Source: CAZDVQ01 sp964508975 (GTDB lineage: Bacteria > Bacteroidota > Bacteroidia > Chitinophagales > Saprospiraceae). From it: a stretch of DNA of 64,000 nt. The translations under genes and the position numbers were made by a program. Position 1 is the first letter of the stretch; the number at the start of each line of letters is the position of its first letter. Shown here piece by piece: positions 42,202 to 52,342 of the stretch. The stretch covers positions 1 to 64,000 of the forward strand of contig CAZDVQ010000019.1 of the NCBI GenBank assembly GCA_964508975.1, written 5' to 3'. Under the pieces are notes generated by a model. That model had not been told where the DNA came from. It searched no databases and worked only from the letters and a program-made list of their open reading frames with translations.

Positions 42202-43899
42202 CTAAGGTACCAACACGCGTGTTTGTGCGCTATGTTTGCCAGATGAGGCTTGGATGATGTACAAGCCAGAAGGCAAGTTGCTCATGTTCAGCTGGTGTGT
42301 AGCGTTGTTGTTGGTTTGAATTACTTCGCGGATACAACTTACGCCAGCAGTGTTGAATACTTGGATGCTTGCTTCGTCATCGCCAAAGGCTTTGAGTTGA
42401 ACATTCAAGATACCGTCGGCGCTGATTGGGTTCGGGAAAGCAGTCATTTCAGCAGCAACATCGGCTGACGTGGTGGTAACTGACGTTACTGGGGAGATAA
42501 CGTTGAGGGTAAAGCCAGTTACACCACGCATCATGATAGCACCGGTGCTGTCGATACCGAGAGAATCGCAGAAAGTGCTGGTACAGCCTGAAAGTGTATC
42601 AAAAACAGTCAAGCAAATATTGAACAAGCCAGTAGTGGCATATTGGTGTGTTGGATAGGCATCGGTAGAAGTGGAGCCGTCGCCGAAGTCCCAAGCGTAA
42701 AGCAAAGGCATATTAGGGAATGATCCGGTAGATGCGTTGATGAGGGTCAACACGAAAGGCGTTGCAGCAGCGCTATCGATATATGGGAAGAAGAACGCGT
42801 TACAAGACTGCTGACCGTTGTAAAACACTGTAGACGTCATGGTTGAGCTGCACTGGCCATCTTGGATGGTCAAGGTAACGTTGTAAACGCCTTGTTGCGC
42901 ATAGCAGTGTGTAGGGTTTTCGAGGGTGCTGGTTATACCGTCGCCGAAATCGTAGAAGAAACTTGTGCCAGGGGCCGATGGGTACGAAGTGTTGATGAAG
43001 TCGAAGCAGCCTGGAGTACTGTTAGACGGCATAAAGATGAAGTCAGCGTAGCAAGAAACCACTCCGTTAGTGTCAACCACGATAGGCTCGCAGTAAGTAT
43101 CACTGCAACCAGCCAAGCTATCGGTAATGGTTAAGCAAACGGAATAAGTACCAGGTGCGCTGAAAGGGAATGAGAAACCAAACAGGTCGGTTGAAACGAT
43201 TTGATTATCAATAACCCACATGGCATGGGTGGCATTGCCTTGAGAAAGGTTTAAGAACTCGTACGTAAATGGATTGAGCGTATCTGGGCGAGCAAAGAAA
43301 TACGCTTGGCAACTACCACCACCACCGCCGCCAATTACTATGGTTTGGCAGTAAGTATCAACGCAGCCACCACCGGTAACGGTTAAGCATACATCGTAGA
43401 AACCAGGTGCGTTGTAGCTGTGGGTTTCGATAGAGTCGCCACTCACCACTGGAGAGCCATCGCCGAAGTCCCAAGAATAAGTAGCGCCACCAGAGTTTGC
43501 CGCAAAGAACTCGGTCAAGCCCGTTGCTGGGTCGGTGTAGGTGTAGAAGTTAGCATCGCAAGGCAATACTTGTGGACAGTAATCGCCAGAGATTACAATT
43601 ACAGTTTGAGATGGTGTAGCAGCATAGTGCATAAGCACCAAAACGCCGTTGCAATCGGTGTATGAAACCTCGAAGTAACCACCAAACATGCTTAGGTTAT
43701 ACGACATGGTACCTTGAACATTACCAGCATTGTCGGTTAAAAATGTGTTTGAGGTATTGTTCAACGAGTCCATGTACGTCACTGTAATAGCTACAGGTGA
43801 TGTTACATTGCTCAAGCCGCCAGAAATGACGGCCACGTGTTGTGCCATAGCAACCGCAGCGGTCAACAAAAGGCTAAAGGATAGAAGTATCTTTTTCAT
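42202..43899 (-). CDS. PKD-domain secreted protein with T9SS sorting domain
   Basis: 565 residues from the ATG at 43897-43899 (MKKILLSFSLLLTAAVAMAQ signal peptide; the frame back to 43962 is not used). At least three PKD domains, each with the W/Y-D-F-G-D-G signature (YSWDFGDGS, YDFGDGITS, YAWDFGDGST) and a degenerate fourth between them. Many Cys and repeated C-L/V-T-V/I motifs. The last 80 residues (AFPNPISADGILNVQL ... LPSGLYIIQASSGKH) are a type A T9SS sorting domain that sends it through the type IX system to the surface or medium. Likely adhesin or structural cell-surface protein; no catalytic domain seen. Confidence 0.92.
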   Translation of the reverse strand: MKKILLSFSLLLTAAVAMAQHVAVISGGLSNVTSPVAITVTYMDSLNNTSNTFLTDNAGNVQGTMSYNLSMFGGYFEVSYTDCNGVLVLMHYAATPSQTVIVISGDYCPQVLPCDANFYTYTDPATGLTEFFAANSGGATYSWDFGDGSPVVSGDSIETHSYNAPGFYDVCLTVTGGGCVDTYCQTIVIGGGGGGSCQAYFFARPDTLNPFTYEFLNLSQGNATHAMWVIDNQIVSTDLFGFSFPFSAPGTYSVCLTITDSLAGCSDTYCEPIVVDTNGVVSCYADFIFMPSNSTPGCFDFINTSYPSAPGTSFFYDFGDGITSTLENPTHCYAQQGVYNVTLTIQDGQCSSTMTSTVFYNGQQSCNAFFFPYIDSAAATPFVLTLINASTGSFPNMPLLYAWDFGDGSTSTDAYPTHQYATTGLFNICLTVFDTLSGCTSTFCDSLGIDSTGAIMMRGVTGFTLNVISPVTSVTTTSADVAAEMTAFPNPISADGILNVQLKAFGDDEASIQVFNTAGVSCIREVIQTNNNATHQLNMSNLPSGLYIIQASSGKHSAQTRVLVP

Positions 43900-44002
43900 G
43901 ATACGTTGGTTTAAATTTAAGAATTGGTTAGTAGAATCAAATTTGATGTTGACTCTATTCACGCGTTGGCTTGTAAAGAGGTTGGGTAAGCTTGAAAAAA
44001 AA

Positions 44003-46906
44003 TTATTCTTTTACCTTTAATTTGATCTTTTCCTCGGTTTTCCCTACTTTGAATACCAGCTCGTAAGTGCCTGGACGAAGGTAAACGTGCGGGTGTTTCT
44101 TGGTGTCGAAGCTGATGGGCTCGGCATCTTTTTCAAGGTTTTTGTTCAAGGCTTTTTGGTAATCTGCCACGGCCGAAGGCTGTACCTTCAAGTTGTAGGG
44201 CAGGTAGTTTAGGCCTTTGTTGAGGATAAAATCTTGGTTCGACAATACTAGGCCATCGCTGGTTTTAACCTTGAGGTTGAGCTGGCCAGCCTCTGCGAGG
44301 TAGCATGGTATTTGAACGCTTGGGGTATCGGCTTCAAACCATTTCGACCAGTTTTGGCCCCAGCTCTCGCGGTACTGTACATCATCGAGGCTAAATAAGT
44401 GCAGGGTTTTGGCCATGATGGTCTCGTCGATAGCCTGCAGGTGTTTTACGCTGGCCTTATAGATGGAGCGACCATGCGTACCCACGATGATGTCTTTATC
44501 TCGGGGATGGATGACCAAATCGTGAACCGAGACATCGGGGATGCCCTGGCCCATCACGCTGAAGGTCTTGCCGCGATCAAGCGATACGTACAGCTGGTGG
44601 TCGGTTCCAACGTACAAGATATTCGGGTTGATTGGGTCTTCTTTAATCACGTTCACCGCCTCGTGGGGCAGGTTCGTGCCGATGGCAGTCCAAGTTTGGC
44701 CGTAATCTTCTGAGGCAAAAACATATGGCGTAAAATCATCCCAACGGTAGCCGTTCAAGCTGCAATACACGCGGCTTTCCACGTGTGCTGAAGCTTGCAC
44801 ACGGCTTACCCACATTTTTTCGGGGAGGTTATCGGTAATTTGCGTCCAGCTGTAACCACCATCTTTTGATACATGGATGAGGCCATCATCAGAGCCTGCG
44901 TACAAGAGACCAAAGCGCAAGCTCGATTCGTGCAGTGCGCTCAGCGTGCCGTAGGGTACATTGCCCTTCATGCCGCCAGTGGTCAAGTCGTCGGAAATAG
45001 CGGTCCACTTGTTGCCCTGGTTCATGGAGCGGTGGACTTTATTCGAGCCGAGGTAAATAATATCGGGGTTGTGTACCGATAAGTGAATAGGTGTTTGCCA
45101 ATTAAAGCGCAGCGGGCGCTCGCCCAACTCGTGCTGTGGTTGTATATAAGTGCTGGCACCGGTATTTTTGTTCAAACGGTAGTAGCTACCAAATTGGTAG
45201 CCGGTGTACACGGTTGTGTTGTCGCGGGGGTCTATGGCAATTTGCATACCGTCGCCACCCATGATGCTTTTATAGGGGTACTCGCCTGTTTGCTGCCACT
45301 CGGGCGAGGCTTTGTACTTGCTGCTACCAACCCACACGCCGTTGTCTTGCAGGCCACCATATATATTGTAGGGTTGGGCCATATCCACGGCCACGGCGTA
45401 GAACTGCCCCACGGGAATAGAGTTGCACTTGCTCCAGTTTTTGCCGTTGTTGTAGCTGATATTGATACCGCCATCGTTGCCTAGAATCAAGTGGCCGGGG
45501 CGTTCAGGGTTTATCCACAGGGCGTGATGATCCACGTGCACGTTGTCGGCATTCATGGGGATAAAGGTTTTACCACCATCTTCCGAGCGCAGCAGGGGCA
45601 CGCCGTACAGGTAAATATGTTGATCGTTGTGGGCGGCTACCCTGATTTGGCCAAAATAATAACCATACGAGTAGTACACGTCGTCTAGGTAACCCTCGTG
45701 GGTTTTTGCCCAGCTTTTGCCTTGGTCTGCCGAGCGGTAAATCTCGGTGCCAACAACTTCGGTTTCAAATAGCAGTGTATTGGCATCTTCTAGGTATTCT
45801 ACCAGGGTGCTAGGGCTAATCGAGTCTTTTTCAATTTTGCGCTTAACGGCCTCGTAGCTGTATTTATCGGGGAAGCCGTTGTCTGTCAAAAAGGCTTTAA
45901 CCTTTTTTTCGTCCAGTTTCAGGAAGGCTTCCTTGCTCATGCCGCGCAAGTCGTCCTTGCGCAGTTCATTTTTGTTGGTTTTCTCTTCCTTTGGTTTGCG
46001 GGCGTTATTGTCCACAATGGCATACAGCGTGCCGTTGGGGTGCATGGCTAGGCCTATCCTGCCTGCGGCATCGCCTTGTGGGAAGCTGCTGCCATTGGTT
46101 ACCGATGCCCAGGTACTACCGCCGTTGGTGCTTTTATAAATGCCCGAGTTGTTGCCGCTGCCGGTAAAATTCCAGGCGCGGCGTTCGCGATGCCAGAGGG
46201 CGGCATACAGCACATCGGGGTTTTGTGGGTCCAGCACCATGTCTATGGCGCCGCTGTTTTCGTCCATGTACAGCGTGCGTTCCCAGTTGGTACCCGCGTT
46301 CGAAGTTTTGTACACGCCACGCTCGGCGTTGGGCGAGTAGAGGTGGCCCAGGGCGGCTACCCACACGGTATTGGTATCGCGGGGGTGCAGTATAATGCGG
46401 CCAATATGGTGCGATTCGCTCAGGCCCTTGTGTTTCCAGGTTTTACCGCCGTCGTTTGAGCGGTACATGCCCACGCCTGCGTAAGAAGAACGCGAGGAGT
46501 TATTCTCGCCGGTGCCAATCCAGATCACGCGGCCTTGGGTATTGGCCCAATCAACGGCAATATCGCCGATGGTCATCACGGCTTGCTGGTCGAACAAGGG
46601 GGTAAACGAGATGCCGTTATCTTGGGTAACCCATAGGCCACCGCTGGCATAAGCCACGAAGAAATGGCTGGCGTCGCTGGGGTTCACCTCGATATCCACC
46701 ACGCGGCCGCTCATGATACTTGGACCAACCGACACGAAGGGTATGCCCGCCGCTGGAGCATTTTCACGCAGTAAGTTACGTTGTTGGAAAGCCTTGATCC
46801 GTTCAATAGCAGGACTGGCATTCGGGAAATCGATACGGGGGTCTTGTGCTTGCAGTTGGGTACACAAAAGGGCCAAAAGCAGGCTGGTCAGTAGCATTTT
46901 ACGCAT
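44003..46906 (-). CDS. VPS10/sortilin-like BNR-repeat protein (beta-propeller)
   Basis: 967 residues from the ATG at 46904-46906 with signal peptide (MRKMLLTSLLLALLCTQLQAQ). About ten Asp-box/BNR motifs S-x-D-x-G-x-T-W (SNDGGKTW, STNGGSTW, SADQGKSW, SEDGGKTF, SKDGGYSW, SEDYGQTW, SLDRGKTF and others) build one or two beta-propellers. The C-terminal 130 residues form a separate beta-sandwich. Annotated in databases as glycosyl hydrolase or sortilin-like, but a glycosidase activity is not shown by these repeats alone. It lacks the standard T9SS tail. A perfect 11-bp palindrome lies 32 bp upstream of the start. Confidence 0.85.
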   Translation of the reverse strand: MRKMLLTSLLLALLCTQLQAQDPRIDFPNASPAIERIKAFQQRNLLRENAPAAGIPFVSVGPSIMSGRVVDIEVNPSDASHFFVAYASGGLWVTQDNGISFTPLFDQQAVMTIGDIAVDWANTQGRVIWIGTGENNSSRSSYAGVGMYRSNDGGKTWKHKGLSESHHIGRIILHPRDTNTVWVAALGHLYSPNAERGVYKTSNAGTNWERTLYMDENSGAIDMVLDPQNPDVLYAALWHRERRAWNFTGSGNNSGIYKSTNGGSTWASVTNGSSFPQGDAAGRIGLAMHPNGTLYAIVDNNARKPKEEKTNKNELRKDDLRGMSKEAFLKLDEKKVKAFLTDNGFPDKYSYEAVKRKIEKDSISPSTLVEYLEDANTLLFETEVVGTEIYRSADQGKSWAKTHEGYLDDVYYSYGYYFGQIRVAAHNDQHIYLYGVPLLRSEDGGKTFIPMNADNVHVDHHALWINPERPGHLILGNDGGINISYNNGKNWSKCNSIPVGQFYAVAVDMAQPYNIYGGLQDNGVWVGSSKYKASPEWQQTGEYPYKSIMGGDGMQIAIDPRDNTTVYTGYQFGSYYRLNKNTGASTYIQPQHELGERPLRFNWQTPIHLSVHNPDIIYLGSNKVHRSMNQGNKWTAISDDLTTGGMKGNVPYGTLSALHESSLRFGLLYAGSDDGLIHVSKDGGYSWTQITDNLPEKMWVSRVQASAHVESRVYCSLNGYRWDDFTPYVFASEDYGQTWTAIGTNLPHEAVNVIKEDPINPNILYVGTDHQLYVSLDRGKTFSVMGQGIPDVSVHDLVIHPRDKDIIVGTHGRSIYKASVKHLQAIDETIMAKTLHLFSLDDVQYRESWGQNWSKWFEADTPSVQIPCYLAEAGQLNLKVKTSDGLVLSNQDFILNKGLNYLPYNLKVQPSAVADYQKALNKNLEKDAEPISFDTKKHPHVYLRPGTYELVFKVGKTEEKIKLKVKE

Positions 46907-46937
46907 AGGATAGCAGATTAGCCTGCAAAAATGCCTA

Positions 46938-46961
46938 TAAATATTCAATTTTGAATATTTA
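46938..46961. promoter_or_regulatory. palindrome upstream of the sortilin-like gene
   Basis: TAAATATTCAA-TT-TTGAATATTTA, 11-bp arms with 2-nt centre, beginning 32 bp before the ATG at 46906. It could bind a dimeric regulator; no regulator gene is adjacent. Confidence 0.4.
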
Positions 46962-46970
46962 GGGGCATTT

Positions 46971-47110
46971 GGGTAAAAATGGGTAAAATTTGCTTAAGGC
47001 TAAAGCTTGGTAAAAATGGGTAAGTATTGTTTAGGATAAAGTAGCTTAACACTTGAAAAATAACCTTTAACCCATGTTTACCAAATTTCACCCCTTCACC
47101 CATTTTTAGC
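46971..47110. repeat. GGGTAAAAAT-type short repeats, left of island 16
   Basis: GGGTAAAAAT, GGGTAAAATT and later GGTAAAAATGGGTAA; the complementary form ACCCATTTTT/CACCCATTTTTAG occurs just before island 16, and similar words follow it at 47399. Confidence 0.7.
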
Positions 47111-47120
47111 AATTTGATTT

Positions 47121-47392
47121 GGGCGTTGCGCCGCTTCGCATGGGGGCGTATGCTATACGCCCCTGCGGGCGCGTCGCCGCTGTCCTTCGGGGTTCGCTAC
47201 TCGCTCCGTGCTGCGCACCGCGGCTTGCGCCGCGCCCTCCGGCCAGCTAACGCTGGAAAACGATAGCAAAGCCGCCGTCGCGTTAGCGATGTGAAGCGGT
47301 GGCCCGCAGGGCCAGACCAAGCCCGCAGGGCGAAGGGCCGAGCGATTAGCGAGCCGCGCAACGTAGCGACGGCGCATCGCGCCGGAACGCCC
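47121..47392. repeat. GC-rich hairpin island 16 (A plus inverted B)
   Basis: The left half (47121-47253) is subfamily A and differs at only 2 of 133 positions from the complement of island 21 (61490-61622). The right half (47254-47392) is subfamily B in reverse. So two islands are joined tail to tail, with GGGCG at both outer ends. Confidence 0.88.
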
Positions 47393-47398
47393 AAAAAA

Positions 47399-47470
47399 AA
47401 GGTTAAAATGGGTTAATGGGTAAAAATAGGTAAAATCAAGTGCGTTTAGCTATTTTTAGCCTTTACCCAT
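47399..47470. repeat. GGGTAAAAAT-type short repeats, right of island 16
   Basis: GGTTAAAAT, GGGTTAAT, GGGTAAAAAT, AGGTAAAAT in tandem, then complement words (TTTACCCAT). Same family as the tract on the left of the island. Confidence 0.7.
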
Positions 47471-47580
47471 CCTTACCTAATTCCACTTTTAGTCTTTCTG
47501 GAAAACAACAAAATAACTGTAAAATGGAACTTAAGCCTTATCTTTCGAGCTCCAATTAACACATCATCAAACGCGCTGCC

Positions 47581-49032
47581 GTGAAGACTGAATTTATCAA
47601 AAATTTCATCGATGGCCAGGCCATCCCGCCCGTGGGCAAAGAGCACTTTGCCAATTACCAACCTGCCACGGGTAAGCCCTACTCCATGATTCCCGATAGC
47701 GACGAACGCGATGTTGAACTGGCCGTGGCCGCCGCCAAGAAGGCTTTCCCCAGCTGGTCAACCCTTACCCCGCAGCTCCGTTTCAGGATGTTGAACCGCT
47801 TGGCCGACATTATTGAGCAGAACCACGAAAAATTTGCCCTGGCTGAATCTATCGACACGGGCAAGCCGCTCAGCGTGGCCAGCAACGTGGATATTGAACG
47901 GGCACAAGCCAATTTTAGGTTTTTTGCCACGGCTACCGTACACTTTGCCTCCGAATCGCACTTCATGGAAGACGGTGCCATTAATTATACCCTGCGCCAA
48001 CCGCTTGGCGTGGTGGGTTGTATTTCGCCCTGGAACCTGCCGCTGTACCTCCTTACCTGGAAAATAGCCCCAGCCGTGGCGGCGGGCAACTGCGTGGTGG
48101 CCAAACCATCGGAAGTTACGCCCATGACCGCATACCTTTTGGGCGAGGCCATTGCCGAGGCGGGCATCCCGCCAGGCGTGATTAACCTCGTACACGGTTA
48201 TGGCCACAAAGCAGGCTCGGCCATCGTGAAACACCCCGACGTGAAGGCCATATCTTTCACCGGTGGCACCAGCACGGGCCGCGAAATTGCCCGGGTAGCC
48301 GCACCCATGTTCAAAAAACTATCGCTTGAACTGGGCGGTAAAAACCCCAACATCGTTTTCAACGATTGCGATTTTGATACCGCTGTGAGTACCTCGGTAC
48401 GGGCAGCTTTCTCGAACCAAGGCCAAATTTGCCTCTGCGGTTCGCGTATTTTTGTACAATCGGGCATCTACGAGGCTTTCCGCGATGCCTTCGTGCGGCA
48501 GGTACAACTGTTGCGTGTGGGTGATCCCGCCGACCCCGAGACGCATATCGGCGCATTGGTATCAAAAGCACACCTCGAAAAAATTGAAAGCTACATTGAA
48601 CTGGCCGAATCTGAACGGGGCAAACTCCTGTACGGCGGCCAACGCATCAACTTGGGCGGTGCATTGAGCGAAGGCTATTTCCTGCAACCCACCGTGCTAG
48701 AAGGCCTGAGCTATAACTGTAGAACCAACCAGGAAGAAATCTTTGGTCCGGTGGTTACCCTAACGCCATTTGATACCGAAGAACAGGTGCTCGGCTATGC
48801 CAACAGCACCGAGTACGGCCTCGCCGCAATGGTTTGGACACAAGATATTTCGCGGGCGCACCGTGTGGCTGAACGCTTGCAATCTGGCATCGTTTGGATT
48901 AACTGTTGGATGCTCCGCGATCTAAGAACACCCTTTGGCGGTGTGAAAAACTCAGGCGTTGGCCGCGAAGGTGGCTGGGAAGTGTTCCGCTTTTTCACCG
49001 AGCCTAAAAACGTTTGTGTAAAATACCGATAA
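47581..49032 (+). CDS. aldehyde dehydrogenase (2-hydroxymuconic/aminomuconic semialdehyde type)
   Basis: 483 residues from GTG 47581. NAD-dependent ALDH superfamily: SPWNLPLYLLTWK with the catalytic Asn, FTGGTSTGREI, the general base in LELGGKNPNIVF, and the catalytic Cys in NQGQICLCGSRI. The motifs fit the ALDH8 group that oxidises 2-aminomuconate or 2-hydroxymuconate semialdehyde. No other catabolic gene is beside it; it is followed after 3 bp by a PfkB kinase gene. Confidence 0.92.
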   Translation: MKTEFIKNFIDGQAIPPVGKEHFANYQPATGKPYSMIPDSDERDVELAVAAAKKAFPSWSTLTPQLRFRMLNRLADIIEQNHEKFALAESIDTGKPLSVASNVDIERAQANFRFFATATVHFASESHFMEDGAINYTLRQPLGVVGCISPWNLPLYLLTWKIAPAVAAGNCVVAKPSEVTPMTAYLLGEAIAEAGIPPGVINLVHGYGHKAGSAIVKHPDVKAISFTGGTSTGREIARVAAPMFKKLSLELGGKNPNIVFNDCDFDTAVSTSVRAAFSNQGQICLCGSRIFVQSGIYEAFRDAFVRQVQLLRVGDPADPETHIGALVSKAHLEKIESYIELAESERGKLLYGGQRINLGGALSEGYFLQPTVLEGLSYNCRTNQEEIFGPVVTLTPFDTEEQVLGYANSTEYGLAAMVWTQDISRAHRVAERLQSGIVWINCWMLRDLRTPFGGVKNSGVGREGGWEVFRFFTEPKNVCVKYR

Positions 49033-49035
49033 TAC

Positions 49036-50013
49036 TTGAATACCGAACTCCAACATATTCTAGATAGCTTCAACGGCCGCTACGTGCTGATTGTAGGCGA
49101 CGTGATGATTGACCGCTACCTGAACGGCTCGGTCAACCGCATCTCGCCGGAGGCGCCTGTGCCCGTGCTACTACAGGAAAACCAGGACGACCGGCTGGGC
49201 GGTGCCGCCAACGTGGCGTTGAACATCCAAGCCCTAGGTGGTGTGCCCTTGCTATGCTCGGTATTGGGCAACGATAACGAAGCCGAGGTACTTAAAAACC
49301 TGCTCGAACAAAAGCAACTATACACCGCTGGCTTGATTCAAGCCCAACGCTTTACCACCGTTAAAACCCGCGTCATGGCCCGCAACCAACAGTTGCTGCG
49401 CATTGATCGCGAGACCGATGAAGATATTGATTCCTTAACGGAGCAGGCCCTTATACAGCAGGTATACGCCATACTCGATACCTTCGAGGTTCAAGCCATC
49501 GTGTTCCAAGATTACAACAAGGGCGTGCTAACCGAAAGCGTTATTGGCGCTATCATGTTGGAGGCTCAACAAAGAGGTATTCCCACCGTGGTTGATCCAA
49601 AAAAACAACGTTTTTTCGATTACCAACGCTGTACGCTGTTCAAGCCAAACTTACGCGAGATAAATGATGCCCTGGTGGGGCAAAAGATTCAAGCCAATAG
49701 TCCTGATTTAAACCGAGCGGTAGAGCTGCTCTACGCCCAACTCGGACAAGCCAGCACACTAATTACCCTCGGCGATAAAGGTATGTTCCTGCACGATGGT
49801 ACTCAGGCACACATTATTCCAGCCCAAACCCGAGCCATTGCCGATGTATGCGGCGCCGGCGATACCGTGGTGAGCGTGATGGCGCTTGGCCTCGCTGCCA
49901 ATGCATCGCTGCTACATACAGCCCAGCTGGCCAACCTGGCTGGTGGACTAGTATGCGAGCAAGCAGGTGTGGTGGCCGTTGATAAAAAACTGATGTACAA
50001 GGAGTTGGATTAA
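49036..50013 (+). CDS. PfkB family kinase, HldE N-terminal (heptose-7-P kinase) type
   Basis: 325 residues from TTG 49036, three bases after the ALDH stop; no ATG fits before the first domain motif. Ribokinase/PfkB fold with GDVMIDRYLNGSVNRISPEAPVPV (about 20-42), GGAANVALN and the catalytic DVCGAGDTVVSVMA near residue 274. It matches the kinase half of RfaE/HldE, which makes heptose-1,7-bisphosphate for LPS core, but lacks the nucleotidyltransferase half. In Bacteroidota the two are often separate genes. It appears co-transcribed with the ALDH gene, an odd pairing. Confidence 0.82.
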   Translation: MNTELQHILDSFNGRYVLIVGDVMIDRYLNGSVNRISPEAPVPVLLQENQDDRLGGAANVALNIQALGGVPLLCSVLGNDNEAEVLKNLLEQKQLYTAGLIQAQRFTTVKTRVMARNQQLLRIDRETDEDIDSLTEQALIQQVYAILDTFEVQAIVFQDYNKGVLTESVIGAIMLEAQQRGIPTVVDPKKQRFFDYQRCTLFKPNLREINDALVGQKIQANSPDLNRAVELLYAQLGQASTLITLGDKGMFLHDGTQAHIIPAQTRAIADVCGAGDTVVSVMALGLAANASLLHTAQLANLAGGLVCEQAGVVAVDKKLMYKELD

Positions 50014-50084
50014 TTAGATTGTGCATCACCCCGCAGCTTTACAGTTATTGATGGTATTGCTTTATATGTCAAGCAAGCCGTTTA

Positions 50085-50166
50085 ACCCTCTCCGCCAGCG
50101 AGTGTAACGAGCGGTAAGGGGAGAGGGTCGCCCGTGAGCGTAGCGAAACGGGCGGGGTGAGGCGCC
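50085..50166. repeat. GC-rich hairpin island 17 (short, divergent)
   Basis: Two nested hairpins: CCCTCTCC/GGAGAGGG and CGCCCGT/ACGGGCG around GAGCGTAGCG. Between the PfkB and recG genes, which converge here. Shares only short words with the main family. Confidence 0.55.
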
Positions 50167-50167
50167 C

Positions 50168-52282
50168 CTAACTTATCCTCCCCCACCTTTTAGCCCCTAC
50201 GCTTAGCTTAAGGAAACGGCCCAAAGGTTCGTTTGCTGGTTTTTCGAGTTTTGGATCATCTTCCAAGAGCTGTTCGGCGCTCATGCGTGCGGCACGGAGG
50301 ATTTTATCGTCCTTGACCAAATCGGCAATTTTAAACTGCAGAAGCCCCGATTGTTGCGTGCCTTCTATATTTCCAGGGCCACGCAGGCGCATATCCGCGT
50401 CGGCAATTTCAAAGCCGTTTTGGGTGCGGCACATGGTATCAATGCGTTCGCGACCATCGGCCGAGAGTTTGTAGCCCGTCATGAGGATACAGTATGATTC
50501 GTCGGCACCACGACCAACCCTACCCCGCAACTGGTGTAATTGTGCCAAGCCAAAACGCTCGGCATTTTCAATCACCATCACCGAGGCGTTGGGTACGTTT
50601 ACACCTACTTCAATCACGGTGGTGGCCACCATGATTTGCGTTTCATTGCGGATAAAACGCTGCATCTCGTATTCTTTGTCGGCAGCTTTCATCTGGCCGT
50701 GAACAATACTTAACTGGTACTGCGGCTTGGGGAATTCTCGCTCGATAGACTCAAAACCTTCCATCAGGTTCTTGATATCGGCCATGGTCTCGGCACCCGA
50801 TTCCTCGATGAGCGGGTACACCACGTATACTTGTCGGCCTTTAGCAATCTCATCCCGCATGAAACCGAACACCCGCAAGCGGTTCGAGTCGTACTTGTGC
50901 ATGGTAACGATGGGCTTTCGACCCGGCGGCAACTCGTCGATCACCGACACGTCGAGGTCGCCGTAGATGGTCATGGCCAATGTTCTGGGTATTGGCGTGG
51001 CCGACATCACCAGCACGTGTGGTGGGCAAACACCACTTTTGCGCCACATCTTAGCGCGTTGTTCAACCCCAAAACGGTGTTGTTCATCCACTACCAGCAT
51101 CCCGAACTGTTTAAACTGCACGGGGTCTTCAATCAAAGCATGTGTACCGATGAGTATGTGAATGTCGCCCGACTGTAAATCGGCCAGCAGTTTCCGTCTT
51201 TTAGCGGCGGTCACGCTGCCGGTCAGCAGTTCAACCCGTATATCCATGCCCTCCACCAGTGCGGCGATGCCGTTATAGTGTTGTTGGGCCAATATTTCGG
51301 TAGGAGCCATGAGGGCAGCTTGGTAGCCATTGTCCAGGCCAATGAGCATGGTCATGAGGGCCACGATCGTTTTACCGCTACCCACATCGCCTTGCAGCAA
51401 GCGGTTCATTTGTTTGCCGCTGCCCATGTCTTGCCTAATCTCTCGGAGCACCCTTTTTTGGGCGTTGGTCAGTTCAAAGGGCAATTTTTCGGCGTAAAAT
51501 TGTTTGGTATAATCGCCTACGGTGCCAAATACGTAGCCCCGCACTACCTGGTGGCGGTTGGTACGGCTTTGCAGGATGCGCATTTGCATGAGGAAAAGCT
51601 CCTCGAACTTGAGGCGTTTAATGGCTAGGTCAAGTTCCTGCTGGTTGCGCGGGAAATGGATGCGCATCAGGGCCTCGTAGCGGTTGGGCAGTTTGTACTG
51701 CGCCACCAGCGGGTCTGGCAGCATATCGGTAATGTGCTCGCGATGTGGGTGAATGTCGCGAAACAGAGCCTTCATCAATAGGCCTATACCTTTTGAATCT
51801 AGTTTCTTGGTTTTAAGTTTCTCCGTTGTAGGGTAAACGGCCTGGAGCAAGGGCGCTTTGGCGGCCTCGGCCATGGGCTCCATTTCCGGGTGTGTAATTT
51901 GCGGTTTACCGTTAAAAAACGTGGGTTTCCCGTAAACGATATACTCTTTGCCGCGCTCGATAACCTTTTCGAGGTAGTGTACGCCGGTGAACCAAACCAG
52001 CTCGATGGCACCTGTTTCATCGCGGAAAACCCCGGTCATGCGGCGGCGGCGACCTTCGCCAAGCACCTCGCAGCGCATCAGCACGCCACGCAACTGCACA
52101 GCTTGGCCATCTTCCTGGATATCGGCAATACGGTGGAAGGTCGTTCGGTCAATATGCCGGAACGGAAAATGGTACAGCAAGTCGCCAAAGGTAAATATCC
52201 CGAGTTCTTTTTTCAGGGTATCAGCCTTCAGCGGGCCCACGCCCTTGAGGTATTCAATATTGGTAGATAAAATTCCTGACAC
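50168..52282 (-). CDS. recG: ATP-dependent DNA helicase RecG
   Basis: 704 residues. Remodels stalled forks and Holliday junctions. Wedge (OB) domain at about 20-160, helicase motifs GDVGSGKT (about 299-306), VVDEQHRFGVEQR (Q in place of the second acid, the RecG form DEQH), MSATPIPRTLA, and VIENAERFGLAQLHQLRGRVGRG, then the C-terminal RecG tail. Standard length is about 690. Separated from lysS by a GC-rich island and the lysS terminator. Confidence 0.96.
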   Translation of the reverse strand: MSGILSTNIEYLKGVGPLKADTLKKELGIFTFGDLLYHFPFRHIDRTTFHRIADIQEDGQAVQLRGVLMRCEVLGEGRRRRMTGVFRDETGAIELVWFTGVHYLEKVIERGKEYIVYGKPTFFNGKPQITHPEMEPMAEAAKAPLLQAVYPTTEKLKTKKLDSKGIGLLMKALFRDIHPHREHITDMLPDPLVAQYKLPNRYEALMRIHFPRNQQELDLAIKRLKFEELFLMQMRILQSRTNRHQVVRGYVFGTVGDYTKQFYAEKLPFELTNAQKRVLREIRQDMGSGKQMNRLLQGDVGSGKTIVALMTMLIGLDNGYQAALMAPTEILAQQHYNGIAALVEGMDIRVELLTGSVTAAKRRKLLADLQSGDIHILIGTHALIEDPVQFKQFGMLVVDEQHRFGVEQRAKMWRKSGVCPPHVLVMSATPIPRTLAMTIYGDLDVSVIDELPPGRKPIVTMHKYDSNRLRVFGFMRDEIAKGRQVYVVYPLIEESGAETMADIKNLMEGFESIEREFPKPQYQLSIVHGQMKAADKEYEMQRFIRNETQIMVATTVIEVGVNVPNASVMVIENAERFGLAQLHQLRGRVGRGADESYCILMTGYKLSADGRERIDTMCRTQNGFEIADADMRLRGPGNIEGTQQSGLLQFKIADLVKDDKILRAARMSAEQLLEDDPKLEKPANEPLGRFLKLSVGAKRWGRIS

Positions 52283-52342
52283 AAGGTTGCACTTTACATT
52301 TGGCGGGCATATTGCTCGCCTCGATGCCCAAAGATAAGCAGA

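Noticed and set aside
44003..46906. Calling the BNR protein a sialidase or glycosyl hydrolase
   Set aside because: Asp-boxes alone do not show catalysis and the sialidase Arg triad and FRIP motif are not visible.
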